Positions 10,670 to 21,478 of a DNA stretch of 64,000 bases are shown one piece after another. Location: assembly GCA_002633025.1 (NCBI GenBank), contig NMRB01000846.1, forward strand, positions 42,042 through 106,041, in the 5' to 3' direction. Source of the stretch: Notospermus geniculatus (Eukaryota; Nemertea; Pilidiophora; Heteronemertea; Lineidae). The notes under the pieces are model-generated. The model saw nothing but the letters and a program-made list of their open reading frames with translations. It had not been told where the DNA came from and did no database searches. Each line of letters starts with the position of its first letter. Position 1 is the first letter of the stretch. Made by a program: the position numbers and the translations under genes.

Positions 10670-10850
10670 ATCTCATCGGCAGGACTAAATACTGAGATGG
10701 GTAGCGCCTGTCGTCAAGAATCACGTGATCGGATGACATGCAGCCGTCCGGATTGGTTGAAAACCGTTGATTGTTCGTTTGTTGACCAATCAGCGCGTTC
10801 GAAACGACGATGATAGTGACCAATCTTCCATTCTCGTCATTGAATGTCCG
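10670..10850 (+). repeat. ATCTCATCGG dispersed repeat, copy 1
   Basis: Shares order and sequence with 55344-55495: ATCTCATCGG, GCGCCTGTC, CACGTGATC, then GATTGGTTGAAAA. The terminal structure is unclear. Confidence 0.55.
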
Positions 10851-11535
10851 TCACAGGGACTGAAAATAACACGCATCACCTCGTGGCTCCCTCCCCTCAA
10901 CTACTGGGTGGATACCCAGACGTGTCCCGGGGGAGGGGGGACTACAGGCGGGTAGACAAACATTTACATATTACAGTTACTGCGACAAACTGAGATACAA
11001 CGAATGAAATTCAAAGTTGGTTTTCAGCCGTCCTTCAACACCTTATAACCTGTCCTATTGGTACTCAAACCATGCCTCAATTTAATACCTACTACCAGCG
11101 TCTTGAAATACTGCATCTGAGACACCTTACCTTCTCAATGATCATTAAAGACATTTGGGGGTTACGTCCATGTAGTAACCGGGACATAAAAAGTCAATCA
11201 TGACATGAATAATGCAGTGATATCACATTGAAGCCCATACGGATACTTGAAGATGCTAAATGAGAAGGGTTTAAATACTGTAATTGTCATGTGTTATCTT
11301 GTCTTTGGGATAGAGTGTTGAAATGATCAAGTATGTAGGATGCCGAGTGTGTCGAGTATTCACAGGGGTCGGAATACTAATGATAGGAACATGACTGATT
11401 GGGCTATTGGGCTAAAAACGAGGGATTCGAATTTGGAATAGGTTGGGTCATATTTAATTTAGTCAAAGATGTTTCTGATTAGCCTTTTGTGGTTCGGAAG
11501 AAAAGTTATGTTGAACAATCTAGCTTTTTTTCGCT
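10851..11535. other. Unannotated stretch, partly shared with version 2
   Basis: From about 11040 it is collinear with 28790 onward. Contains a CCCGGGGGAGGGGGG run near 10927. No gene seen. Confidence 0.5.
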
Positions 11536-11557
11536 GGGGGTGGGGTGGGGGTGGGGT
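11536..11557 (+). other. G-quadruplex-prone tract
   Basis: GGGGGTGGGGTGGGGGTGGG-like run, conserved in version 2 at 29286-29307. It occurs within an open frame of 85 codons that is also open in version 2 but matches no known protein. Confidence 0.55.
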
Positions 11558-12531
11558 GGTATTTAAACAGATGAGCTCAACGGACGTGGGTTTCGCCTTC
11601 GGCGCCGAAGGGGCCGGTTTTACGGGGGTCTGTGGTACCTCCCCTAGAAAAATTCTGAAAAACGCTTTTGAGGTCAAGTTCCTGCACTCTGAGACACGAA
11701 CAATAATGATCTTTTATCCCATTTGATTTTGCTGAAATTTTTTTTTGCACAATTTGCCGGGGGGGGATGCCCCCTTGTCCCTATGCTAGCTACGGGCCTG
11801 ATCTTAGTCCCTTCATCATCAAATCGTGGTGCAAAGGGCCAACGGCGTGGTGGTCAGGCCTGAGGTTGTTGTAAGCAAGCGCTAAAATTGGTTAACAAAG
11901 GTTACCATCGCATACCCTTTGCGAAGGCGTATCCGTGTAGCGTGTACCTCTACGTATTCGCAGCCTTAGTGACAAACTGGTGAAATTGGTAAACCATCGC
12001 TCATAATCAGTGTGCGATGTCTGTAGCCTGTCGATCATGTACACGTTGAGATGTTCTCGCCTCATTAGCCGTCAACATCTTTCTATCTAGGCTGCATCTC
12101 CTGAACATCTGCTGGAGTCATCTAGGGCTCGTCACTATTGGGTTCATCGGGGGTCTAGCATTTACTACCCACGATGGAATCACCGTCTCGTGTACTCGTG
12201 GCCCCACGGGTGCTTATATCTCCTGGAAACCGTTTGATGATTATCACAACTCCCCACTGTTGCTTGGTAATGGAGGGATCAGGGTTTGGGGTTTTTCGAA
12301 TGAGAAATATATACTTAATCACGAAATGTCGGTGTGAAAGGAATGGTGGTCCTATAAACGCATGTCTGAGTTACAATAGCCTGCTATGATCGTGATGATC
12401 ATGGCTTCTCTGACAACTTTCCAATGCATACCCATGTGAAAAGAAAGTAATCAAATATAGAGGTTCAACTTACAAAATTTAGCATTTTATAAATGTGGAC
12501 AGTATCCCTTTAAACCTCAACAGATTTTCAT
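11558..12531. other. Unannotated stretch
   Basis: 11740-11800 resembles a degenerate transposon end (CTAGCTACGGGCCTG preceded by a C/G-rich run). A frame over 12105-12325 looks protein-like, but all four version differences I compared in it change the amino acid, so I do not call it coding. TTAA at 12315-12318 is the empty site for 30080-30907. Confidence 0.45.
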
Positions 12532-12900
12532 TCTGACTCTTTCATATGATAGGCAAGATTCTTCTGCATGTTCACTGCAAATTTTGTTAAATTCTGACAT
12601 GTTGATCTTATGATACAACAGGACTGAATTAATGAGAATCCCACGAACGATGATGTGGCAGGGTCATTTGCACATGCAACACCAATGATGCTGAAAATAG
12701 CTCTGACTCTTTCATATGATAGGCAAGATCCTTCTGCATGTTTAGTGCAAATTTTGTTGAATTCTGACGAGTTGATCTTATGATACAACAGGACTGAATT
12801 AATGAGAACCCCACGAACGATGATGTGGCAGGGTCATCTGTGTACATTTGAATAGGCTTACGTACATTTGCACATGGAACACTATGACGCTGAAAATAGC
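12532..12900 (+). repeat. Two tandem ~170-bp units
   Basis: CTGACTCTTTCATATGATAG recurs at a 170-bp spacing. Version 2 has a single unit (31106-31325), so the duplication is specific to version 1. Confidence 0.85.
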
Positions 12901-13177
12901 TCCTCAGAAATGGAATTCGAGGCATCAAGTTGACAGATTCGTGTACCCCAACCAATATTTTTCACACATTTTTATTTTCGACAAAATGGCCTCGGTAGGG
13001 TAAGGGTTAAAGAAGTCCATTTGCTTCCTGCCGAAGCAGGGTAGCCTTTTGAATGATCTCGCTCAGCCAGATCATGACATTCTCATGGCTTCACTAATTT
13101 GGGTATTAGCGTCATACGGTTGACTGTTGCTGGAGGTCAGTGGTGAATGGTGAGAGGGTACTAGTATTGGTAAAACC

Positions 13178-14039
13178 TAGCGTCCACTAGGGCGCGGACA
13201 AGACGCGGAACGCAAATTTAGCAATTCCGCATTCATTCCGCAACCTCTCCGCATATTCTTGAAAGATTCCGTTCACTGTCTTTATCATTCCTACGCAGTT
13301 CCCGGCATTTCCGCACGTTCGGGAGAGGGCGAAATTTCCGCATCCAAATTTTGATGGAGACCAAAATTTCGACGCGGAAATGAACTTCCCGACACCTTCG
13401 GCAACTTGTCTGCATTGTCGTGCGGACATCGTCAGGACATCCCGCCTTTCTGTAACACTTCTGCAAACGCTCCTGAAAGCTTCCGCGGTGCGGGCAGCTT
13501 CGCGAAGGCAAGCAGAAGCCACGCGGACTGTTTCAGGAAAGCGCGGAGCCGATGCAGATCAAAATAAGCGAGTGCGCGAAGCCGTCAAGACATTTGCGGA
13601 CAAGACACGGAAAGGTCAACAGGTTGCGGCGTGGAGGAGTTTATGGCCGGTGTAACGTTTTTCAGTGTGGCCGTTTTTCCTAACTCCATGACGGCTAGCA
13701 GACATATGAGAAAAATCCAAATTCGGCGCAGAATTTATAACCTTGAATTATTTCCTCATATTGTCCGCATATCTACCCGATTGTCCTAGTCCATGATTTT
13801 ACTACTCCTGGTGTGATCCTAGATGTGTCCGCGCTGTCCTGCTACGATCAGCAGCATTTCGCGCCCTTCACGATTGCTTCCTGGGACACTCCCAGGTATG
13901 TCTGCAGAGATTCGTAGTAATGTCCCAGGAAACGATGATTCGCACACTTTTTTTCGCGACTGACGCGGAAAGGATGCCGAAATGGCATAATTTGCTTCCG
14001 CAACCCTTCCCAATCTTGTCGGCGCTCTAGTGGACGCCA
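13178..14039. mobile_element. 862-bp TIR element, absent from version 2
   Basis: Left end TAGCGTCCACTAGGGCGC and right end GCGCTCTAGTGGACGCCA are inverted over about 26 bp, with further subterminal similarity. Version 2 has the uninterrupted site GGTAAACACAG at 31584-31594. Flanks TAAAAC / TAAAC suggest a ~5-bp imperfect target duplication. Overlapping ORFs of 82-111 codons inside show no transposase signature; probably non-autonomous. Confidence 0.8.
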
Positions 14040-15462
14040 CCCATAAACAGACAAATCCAGAAATCATGAAATCGAGAACTCCGAAGATCGAGTAGTTATG
14101 TCTGATGGGTTTTAACCTCGTTCCTAGGCTTACTTCTACAGTTTGTGCTTCTTCAGCCCTGGATATACAATTCGACCTAAAAAAGTATCACGTGGAGCAG
14201 CGTCTTTACTGATAAATGAATACTAACACTTATGTTTTTTTTTATACATATAGTCATCTTTCAGAAGAGTTTTTTTTTCTGAACGCAGTAGACGTACAAG
14301 TATTGCCAATTTTTGCCTGGCGCTAATGAACACAACACCTTTCGTACAGATGGTTACCTTGTAGAAAAGAACATCTTTTTTCTGTCGGCAGTACGTGTTG
14401 CTATTTTTTGCTGGCACTATTCACGAAAACAAATTGTCTCATTCATAAACATCAGAGATGGTGTAATCCGACCAGCTCCTGTTGACAGCTTTGCCGATGT
14501 TTTCCATGAACAATGTACTCTCCCGGCCGCTCACACTCCTGATCCCGGCTATCAGGGATATTGACCCTCATCATTACTAGGAAGCGACAATTACAACAGT
14601 AATGACTCTCAGATAGTCTGAGGAGTTAAGTGAGTGTTTGTTTGCGTTTCTTCCAATGGGACCTCGTCCGTAGATTGCCCGTGTTTCTGTTTGAAGGTCC
14701 TTGACGTGTCGAGAGTGGTGATTTTGTGAGAATTGATTTGTGCTTCGTATAAGAAGGGGTTGTTGAAGGACAGTTGTTCAAACATAAACAAACATATTAG
14801 TGTTGGGTTTATTAGATGGAAACCTTTGATATGGGGTCATATGAATAAACACAGTTATATATACAACGTTTTAATTTCCTGTTTGCTATACAGACCTGTA
14901 TCGACTAAACGGAACGCTAAATCTGGTCCAATCATAGAAAATCTAATTTGTCCAGTCAAGTGCCATGCTTTTGGAAATGATAGTAGGCCTACTCGACAAG
15001 TTTTCAAGGTCAAAATCTCTTGTTCTGAGGCGTAAAGGAATAAATACCACAAAAGTTTGAGTAAGGGTTCAATATCCTGTTGGTAGATTCCAATTTCTCC
15101 TCAATAGGCGACTTACGACTTACTGGTTTCATATCTGTTTGATATGATTGCTGATGGTCTCCTCGAGAAAATATAAATATCATCAGCGGAACCGATTTCA
15201 TTAAGCAAGACTTTAGATGGTTTGGACGGCAGCCATGAGATTCTGAAACCCCAGCACTGGTGGGCTCGTGTTTCAATTAAAATACTTCGTGATCGAAGCG
15301 ATTATAGTTTCCAGGCCGAACAAACAAAATTGAATCAAACCAAAGACAGAAATTCAATTATTCAGAAATTTTTCATTAGACGAGAATTATTGATTACTGC
15401 CGTCGCTCAATGCCATTTTTCCAGTTGATGATAGAAATTTCACGATGCACTGCTCAGATAGA
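14040..15462. other. Unannotated stretch shared with 31590-32922
   Basis: Collinear with version 2 at high identity with small indels. Frames of 60-100 codons differ between versions by frame-disrupting changes, so no gene is supported. Confidence 0.5.
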
Positions 15463-16090
15463 NNNNNNNNNNNNNNNNNNNNNNNNNNNNNNNNNNNNNN
15501 NNNNNNNNNNNNNNNNNNNNNNNNNNNNNNNNNNNNNNNNNNNNNNNNNNNNNNNNNNNNNNNNNNNNNNNNNNNNNNNNNNNNNNNNNNNNNNNNNNNN
15601 NNNNNNNNNNNNNNNNNNNNNNNNNNNNNNNNNNNNNNNNNNNNNNNNNNNNNNNNNNNNNNNNNNNNNNNNNNNNNNNNNNNNNNNNNNNNNNNNNNNN
15701 NNNNNNNNNNNNNNNNNNNNNNNNNNNNNNNNNNNNNNNNNNNNNNNNNNNNNNNNNNNNNNNNNNNNNNNNNNNNNNNNNNNNNNNNNNNNNNNNNNNN
15801 NNNNNNNNNNNNNNNNNNNNNNNNNNNNNNNNNNNNNNNNNNNNNNNNNNNNNNNNNNNNNNNNNNNNNNNNNNNNNNNNNNNNNNNNNNNNNNNNNNNN
15901 NNNNNNNNNNNNNNNNNNNNNNNNNNNNNNNNNNNNNNNNNNNNNNNNNNNNNNNNNNNNNNNNNNNNNNNNNNNNNNNNNNNNNNNNNNNNNNNNNNNN
16001 NNNNNNNNNNNNNNNNNNNNNNNNNNNNNNNNNNNNNNNNNNNNNNNNNNNNNNNNNNNNNNNNNNNNNNNNNNNNNNNNNNNNNNNNNN
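15463..16090. other. Assembly gap (628 N)
   Basis: Run of N. In version 2 the homologous interval, about 780 bp including flanks, is represented by a single N at 32922. Confidence 0.99.
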
Positions 16091-16452
16091 TGGGAAAGAA
16101 AAAGGACACAATCTTTGGAAACCTGATATAATCCTGGCTGGCAGAAGTGGTTGTTATAAAAAGCGACTCGGAAATCCGAGTAGAGGTTTCTCGATCCGAT
16201 ATATCGCCAGAAGGTGGGTGGCGATAAAAAACGGAAGCCATTTATTGGATTGTGGAGAGTGACAAATCGGGTTACGGCCATGATTAAGTGCGGGGTATCA
16301 TGTAACATCTCCGTGGTCCTTGGGGGAGGTGTTGTAAGATATTCCTGAGCTGTGTACGCCATTTTTCACCTACGTATCTCAAGGTGAATGGCTGGACGTA
16401 TCTCGTGATACCAGCACAGTGTGGGATCAAGTGGGATGATCTCATAAGCTAC

Positions 16453-16721
16453 GGTTACACCTGTTCAAAATGCCTGTGTTTTTCCAGACCCGTGTCAAAC
16501 CCGTGTGTACGAAAAGCCCGGCGAGAGGTCACACAACTACATTGTAGTTAAGTAGCCCGGCGACAGGTGCGCTGCATGCACTGACTCTTCGGTCATTTCT
16601 GTATTGGCACACATTGTTGGAGGCGCGAAAACGAGGTTACTTAACGGCTGCGCCATCTGTAGCCGTGCTAAAAATTCATAGGTGTGACCGAAAAAACCCG
16701 GGGATTTCATGTAGTGTAACC
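16453..16721. mobile_element. 269-bp GGTTACAC-type MITE
   Basis: Ends GGTTACACCTGTT and TAGTGTAACC are inverted. Version 2 keeps both ends but only 45 bp in total (33207-33251), an internally deleted form. A third copy is at 4866-5145. Confidence 0.75.
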
Positions 16722-17543
16722 ACGGCTATAGACATGAATTTGTTTGTCTGTGTGCGGCCTGGAATCCGTAACCTGCACTTTGACAGTCACCGGGTTGTCG
16801 AGTGCGTAGTGCTGACAATCCATGCCTACCACCACAAGGTCGCTAGTTCGAGCACCGGTCGTTGCATCGTTGTATGTAGTGGAGTGGGCGACCTACATAA
16901 CAGCGAACCAACACAAAACGTTTAGAATGAAGTGTTTCTACGTGCATTGTAATCTTAATGATTTTGCTTCAAACTCCATTTTTTTCTGATTGTTGCTCAA
17001 ACTGCAGCGGCACGTACCACGAACCTGCTCCTTACCCCACGGGCCTCGCAAGGATCACGAGTGCGATAAATTGCAAATCAAATATTTATTCGCAGAGACG
17101 ATGTCACGCAAAAATTTCCAGTTGGTAGTTGAGGTATCCATCATTGGCTCGGTTCTTTGTCGATTCGAATAAAACAGCTGAAGACAGAGTGCGAAACCTT
17201 GTCAAAAATGATATTGAGACGGAAGGAAAGAATAATAACTGTACGTGCAGTGAATTGAAATCGACAACCAGGAATGCAAATGTATTCTTGTCTAATCATA
17301 ACCGATCTCTTGTGGATTTCGGCCAAGATGATGACGTTCTGTCGGCGATGTGAACGAACTTGCCGATGTCTTGTTTGTGGCAAGCCGGTGGGCAGCGTGC
17401 GGAAAGACTGTCATGATGATTCATCCAAACTGACAAACATCTTGTTGCTTTCTTGCCGCTTCTTTTTGATCATTATGGAAGAGTTCATGTAGGTTATTTA
17501 GGATTCGAAACAGGTTTTGAGTCAACCAATAGTAAAAAATATA
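16722..17543. other. Unannotated stretch with a weak tRNA-like segment
   Basis: 16795-16870 contains a B-box-like AGTTCGAGCACC (near 16850) preceded by a possible A-box, in both versions (33298-33372). Too degenerate for a firm SINE call. No gene in the rest. Confidence 0.35.
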
Positions 17544-17736
17544 CAGTTGGGGTCAGAAGTTTACATACACTTTGGTAAAAAATATTCAACTCAAATTTTC
17601 AAAAGGTTTTATTGTTCTTTCAAAAACTTTTTTCATGGGGAATTATACTTTTGTCTACTTTATTTTCTTAAAACCTTTTGAAAATTTGAGTTGAATATTT
17701 TTTACCAAAGTGTATGTAAACGTCTGACCCCAATTG
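17544..17736. mobile_element. 193-bp Tc1-type MITE, absent from version 2
   Basis: The termini start CAGTTGGGGTCAGAAGTTTA and mirror at the right with CCCCAATTG. Arms pair over about 67 bp. Flanked by TA on both sides (17542-17543, 17737-17738). Version 2 shows one TA at the empty site (34041-34042). A CAGTTGRNGTC...GTTTACATACAC terminus is characteristic of Tc1-like transposons. No transposase inside. Confidence 0.9.
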
Positions 17737-17839
17737 TACTAGCCCTATATCACCTTTGTTACTTTTTCCCGGTTTCCAAAATAAAGCACAAAAAACGACA
17801 CACAATGCGACACAATATAAATAAATCTAAGTCGTCTCC

Positions 17840-17940
17840 GATATTTGCAAATTTTCGACCCCACACTGGGGTCTTCTTCAGACACTTTTTTGTACCTGAA
17901 GAAGATCCCGGGGTCGAAAATTTTCAAATATCGGGACAAA
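17840..17940. repeat. Hairpin with TTCGACCCC / GGGGTCGAA arms
   Basis: ATATTTGCAAATTTTCGACC pairs with its mirror at 17915-17935 around CTTCTTCAG / CTGAAGAAG. Version 2 (34128-34228) has a changed stem, with CGCCACA against TGTGGCG. Confidence 0.7.
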
Positions 17941-18664
17941 TTTGATGAGTTACGTTTTTCTGTGCACAGTTGCCGAAAATTGTTGAATGTAAATATAAAT
18001 GTGTATTTTCCTTAAATAACCAAAATTTTTAACGGGGGGGGGGACGTAGGCTTACATTCCTGCTTAACCTATCTTATATGGCGGAAGTATTATAAAGGTA
18101 AATATCCATGTTTAAACGTAATCTCCATGTATTATCCTATTATTTCTGCTAAGTCGACTTACCGGTAGGTTGCTTCGATCAAAAATTTCATTTAGGGGCG
18201 TTTTCCATTTTCCGATAGTTTGATCCAGAAAGTTATAAAGCCGACAACGCCGAAGGTACTTTTATTGATACACCCTGTGGGAATTAGCCTTTTGAAGCAG
18301 CAACTCCTTCTTTTAAAGGGTCTTTGGTTATTCCCGTACAATCCAATCTAATTTCGGCACTTAATCTCCGAGTAAATTCTAAACTATTGACCTTCTTATG
18401 AGAACACAAAAGACTTCTGCTCTGACGATATTTTTTTTCAGCTCACATTCGTCAGATCAGGGTAGATGAGACGCTGTAAACTTTGAAATCTATCCAACTT
18501 TAATTATCTTTCCAGTATAATCCAGTTTAATCCGTCCTCCTGCATTGACTAAACAGCGCCTTTGTAAGATACCGGTTTCGAATTGAAAAGAGTTGCATCT
18601 GTTTTCTTCTCGGTACTAAGAAAGCGGGTGTACCAACCTGTCTTCACCAGCGCAAGCTTGATCT
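17941..18664. other. Unannotated stretch with poly-G
   Basis: An 11-G run near 18033-18043 is also present in version 2 (about 34331-34340). Nothing else identified. Confidence 0.5.
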
Positions 18665-19135
18665 CTTTACGAGTACCAGCTGTATCTCTCTACGGGTACC
18701 ACCTATCTCTTTGCGACCTACCAGCTGTATCTCTTTACGTGTACCAGCTGTATCTCTTTACGAGTACCAGCTGTCTTTACGGGTACCACCTATCTCTTTA
18801 CGACGTACCAGCTGTATCTCTTTACGAGTACCAGCTGTATCTCTTTGCGAGTACCAGCTATATCTCTTAACGGGTACCAGCTATATCTCCTTACGAGTAC
18901 CAGCTGTATCTCTTTACGGGTACCACCTATCTCTTTACGACGTACCAGCTGTATCTCTTTACGAGTACCAGCTGTATCTCTTAACGGGTACCAGCTGTAT
19001 CTCTTTACGAGTACCAGCTGTATCTCTTTACGGGTACCAGCTGTACCTCTTTACGAGTACCAGCTGTATCTCTTTGCGAGTACCAGCTATATCTCTTTAC
19101 GAGTACTAGCTGTATCTCTTTACCAGTACTAGATA
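18665..19135 (+). repeat. Minisatellite, 23-bp unit, ~20 copies
   Basis: Consensus GTACCAGCTGTATCTCTTTACGR (23 bp). Version 2 has ~15 units (34962-35305). Because 23 is not a multiple of 3 and the unit has no stop in any forward frame, the array yields long artificial ORFs in all three plus frames. Each unit carries a CAGCTG E-box and most a GGTACC. Confidence 0.95.
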
Positions 19136-20278
19136 CATGTATATCTCTTCACTGCTCACAGTTACCGGTACCCTTTTACTGTCAGTGGCAATTTCATCAG
19201 AAACAATAAATCTGCCAAATGCTGAAATCATGCAGAATCTGTGTCCATAGGTAACCACTGGAAGGGCATCACTCACTCAGAGCTTTCCAATGAATGCTAA
19301 TATGAGACGGTTCTCCGTGCCTTTCAAGCGTTTTTGTATATTTTCATCGACGACAAAAATTGCCTTGGCATGGAAGGGCAAAGCTTATCCTACCCCCCCC
19401 TCCCCGATTTGGTCGATTTCATCAAACATTCTACTTTTAACGCGACAAACGACAAACGCCCTTCTCAAATAACTGGTATACAGATGACGGCTTTGGCGAA
19501 GTCGAGATCAAACCGCATTCGTTGCGTGATACTTTGGAATCCTCTTGGCACGAGAACCTATCCTCTTCTCAATAGTCATATATAACATGATAACACGAGT
19601 ATTCTTTAAGACGGGTGCTGAGGCTCAGATCCAAACGAAACAGTTTGATACTTCAGTCATACTGAGCTGATGTCGACGCTGCAAAAAGGGTTTGCGATTT
19701 TGATCCGCTGTGAATCCAGATCATTTTTGCGATTGCAGCGCCGCCCAACGTCTGTCTCAGTTACGACTCGAGATTATCCTGACGGCTGTAGGGGTCAGTG
19801 ACAAGGGTTGAGGGTCAGGGTTAGGGGCTTCGGCTAGGAATTAGCGTGTAGGATCAGGACTGGACGGCATTCACCACTCAGTACATCGCACTTGCCCTCA
19901 TGCTTTCCGAGTTCTACACAATCGGAAACGGTGTTCTATCATTTGCCGACAACAACAACAGTTTCCACGACAGCGACAATTACGCTGACGACTGGATAAA
20001 ATACTCGTCAATTTGTCAGCTGCCGTTTGTGTTTCTGTGCATTCAAAATTACCTCAGCAGACATCGACTCTTAAGACGAACAATTAGATAGAAATCTCCC
20101 CAACTGTCAAGTTGGGATCTAATTTTCGATTCTTTAATGAGATCAGCAGCAGGTTGACTCTGCAACATCGTAACAAGATTTTTCGATAGAAATAAAGGTG
20201 GTTGAATAAGAGAGGAACACGATTTAGTGATTGACTGAAGGAAGTTGGAGCTGTGTTAACAGTTAACGTGTTTTTCCA
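19136..20278. other. Unannotated stretch shared with 35306-36618
   Basis: Collinear between versions. AT at 19979-19980 is the empty site for the MITE at 36150-36316. Short ORFs only. Confidence 0.5.
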
Positions 20279-20996
20279 CACAGGCCACTGTTAAAAAGTA
20301 CGTGGGTGACAGTTTTTTAGTGGGACACACCGTAGTACACAATGCATTGTGTGTACAAATGTACACACGTAGTATAATATTAGAGAAAGGCTGATCAACC
20401 GAAAAGACACCGACCTGTTTTTCGTCAAAGTTATCCTATTTAGAATTTGCACAAGAGTCTTAGAACTGGTCAAATGGTCCTTCTTGAATGTATTAACAAG
20501 ATAATTTGGTTCATATCCACAATATTCACAATAAATCCATCGAAAATGAACTTTGAAAACCGAAATGTCTTCACTTGACGACTTCTTTCCAGAGAGATTA
20601 CTTTCACCTACTTTGCTGCGTTGCTAAGCATTGTGGGTCATCCCGGATTCTGATTGGCTGCAACAGTAATTCCAGTAAATCTCTGGAAAGAAGTCGTCAA
20701 GTGAAGACATTTCGGTTTTCAAAGTTCATTTTCGATGGATTTATTGTGAATATTGTGGATATGAACCAAATTATCTTGTTAATACATTCAAGAAGGACCA
20801 TTTGACCAGTTCTAAGACTCTTGTGCAAATTCTAAATAGGATAACTTTGACGAAAAACAGGTCGGTGTCTTTTCGGTTGATCAGCCTTTCTCTAATATTA
20901 TACTACGTGTGTACATTTGTACACACAATGCATTGTGTACTACGGTGTGTCCCACTAAAAAACTGTCACCCACGTACTTTTTAACAGTGGCCTGTG
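20279..20996. mobile_element. 718-bp foldback element with 317-bp arms
   Basis: 20279-20595 is complementary to 20680-20996, apparently without mismatch, leaving an 84-bp loop. Termini CACAGGCCACTG and CAGTGGCCTGTG. Flanked by an exact 8-bp duplication TTTTTCCA (20271-20278, 20997-21004); version 2 has one TTTTTCCA at 36611-36618. An 8-bp target duplication is typical of hAT and P transposons. The two identical 60-codon ORFs on opposite strands are products of the palindrome, not genes. Confidence 0.95.
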
Positions 20997-21090
20997 TTTT
21001 TCCAGAGACGCAATGCATTTGGAGATGTTACCATGTGAATGAATGAAATTTTGCATTAGACTGCGATTACATAGAACTGCATGGTAGACA

Positions 21091-21478
21091 GACACGTCGC
21101 CTTGTGTCTGGCCGCGTCTCCTTCTGCCTGGAGGCGTCTCCTTGCGCCTGGCCGCGTCTCCTTGCGTCTGGCCGCGTCTCCTTGTGTCTGGCCGCGTCTC
21201 CTTCTGTCTGGAGGCGTCTCCTTGCGCCTGGCCGCGTCTCCTTGTGTCTGGCTGCGTCTCCTTATGTCTGGCCGCGTCTCCTTGTGACTGGCCGCGTCTC
21301 CTCGTGTCTGTCCGCGTCTCCTTCTGCCTGGCCGCGTCTCCTTGCGCCTGGCCGCATCTCCTTGCGTTTGGCCGCGTCTCCTTGCGTCTGACCGCGTCTC
21401 CTTGCGTCTGGCCGCGTCTCCTTGCGCCTGGCCGCGTCTCCTTGTGTCCGGCCGCGACTCTTGTGTCTGGCCCTGTCT
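21091..21478 (+). repeat. Minisatellite, 20-bp unit, ~19 copies
   Basis: Consensus CTTGYGTCTGGCCGCGTCTC, in strict 20-bp register. Version 2 retains only the right part (37209-37368); a gap occupies the rest. ORFs on both strands here are artefacts of the array. Confidence 0.95.

Noticed and set aside
12105-12325. Protein-like frame (and 29853-30080 in version 2) resembling an exon
   Set aside because: All four differences I compared between the two versions in this frame change the amino acid, and no splice sites or known domain are seen; this pattern fits neutral DNA.
15387-16362. ORFs of 220-300 codons across the first large gap, and similar ones at 36562-37408
   Set aside because: Almost entirely N; the length is meaningless.
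18583-19132. ORFs of 95-132 codons with a repeated Ser/Leu/Tyr/Val pattern
   Set aside because: Produced by the 23-bp minisatellite, which lacks stops in every forward frame.
18665-19135. Regularly spaced repeats considered as a CRISPR array
   Set aside because: Units are contiguous 23-mers with no unique spacers, and the context is eukaryotic; the same applies to the 20-, 25- and 31-bp arrays.
20291-20984. Two identical 60-codon ORFs on opposite strands
   Set aside because: They are mirror images produced by the perfect foldback element, not independent genes.
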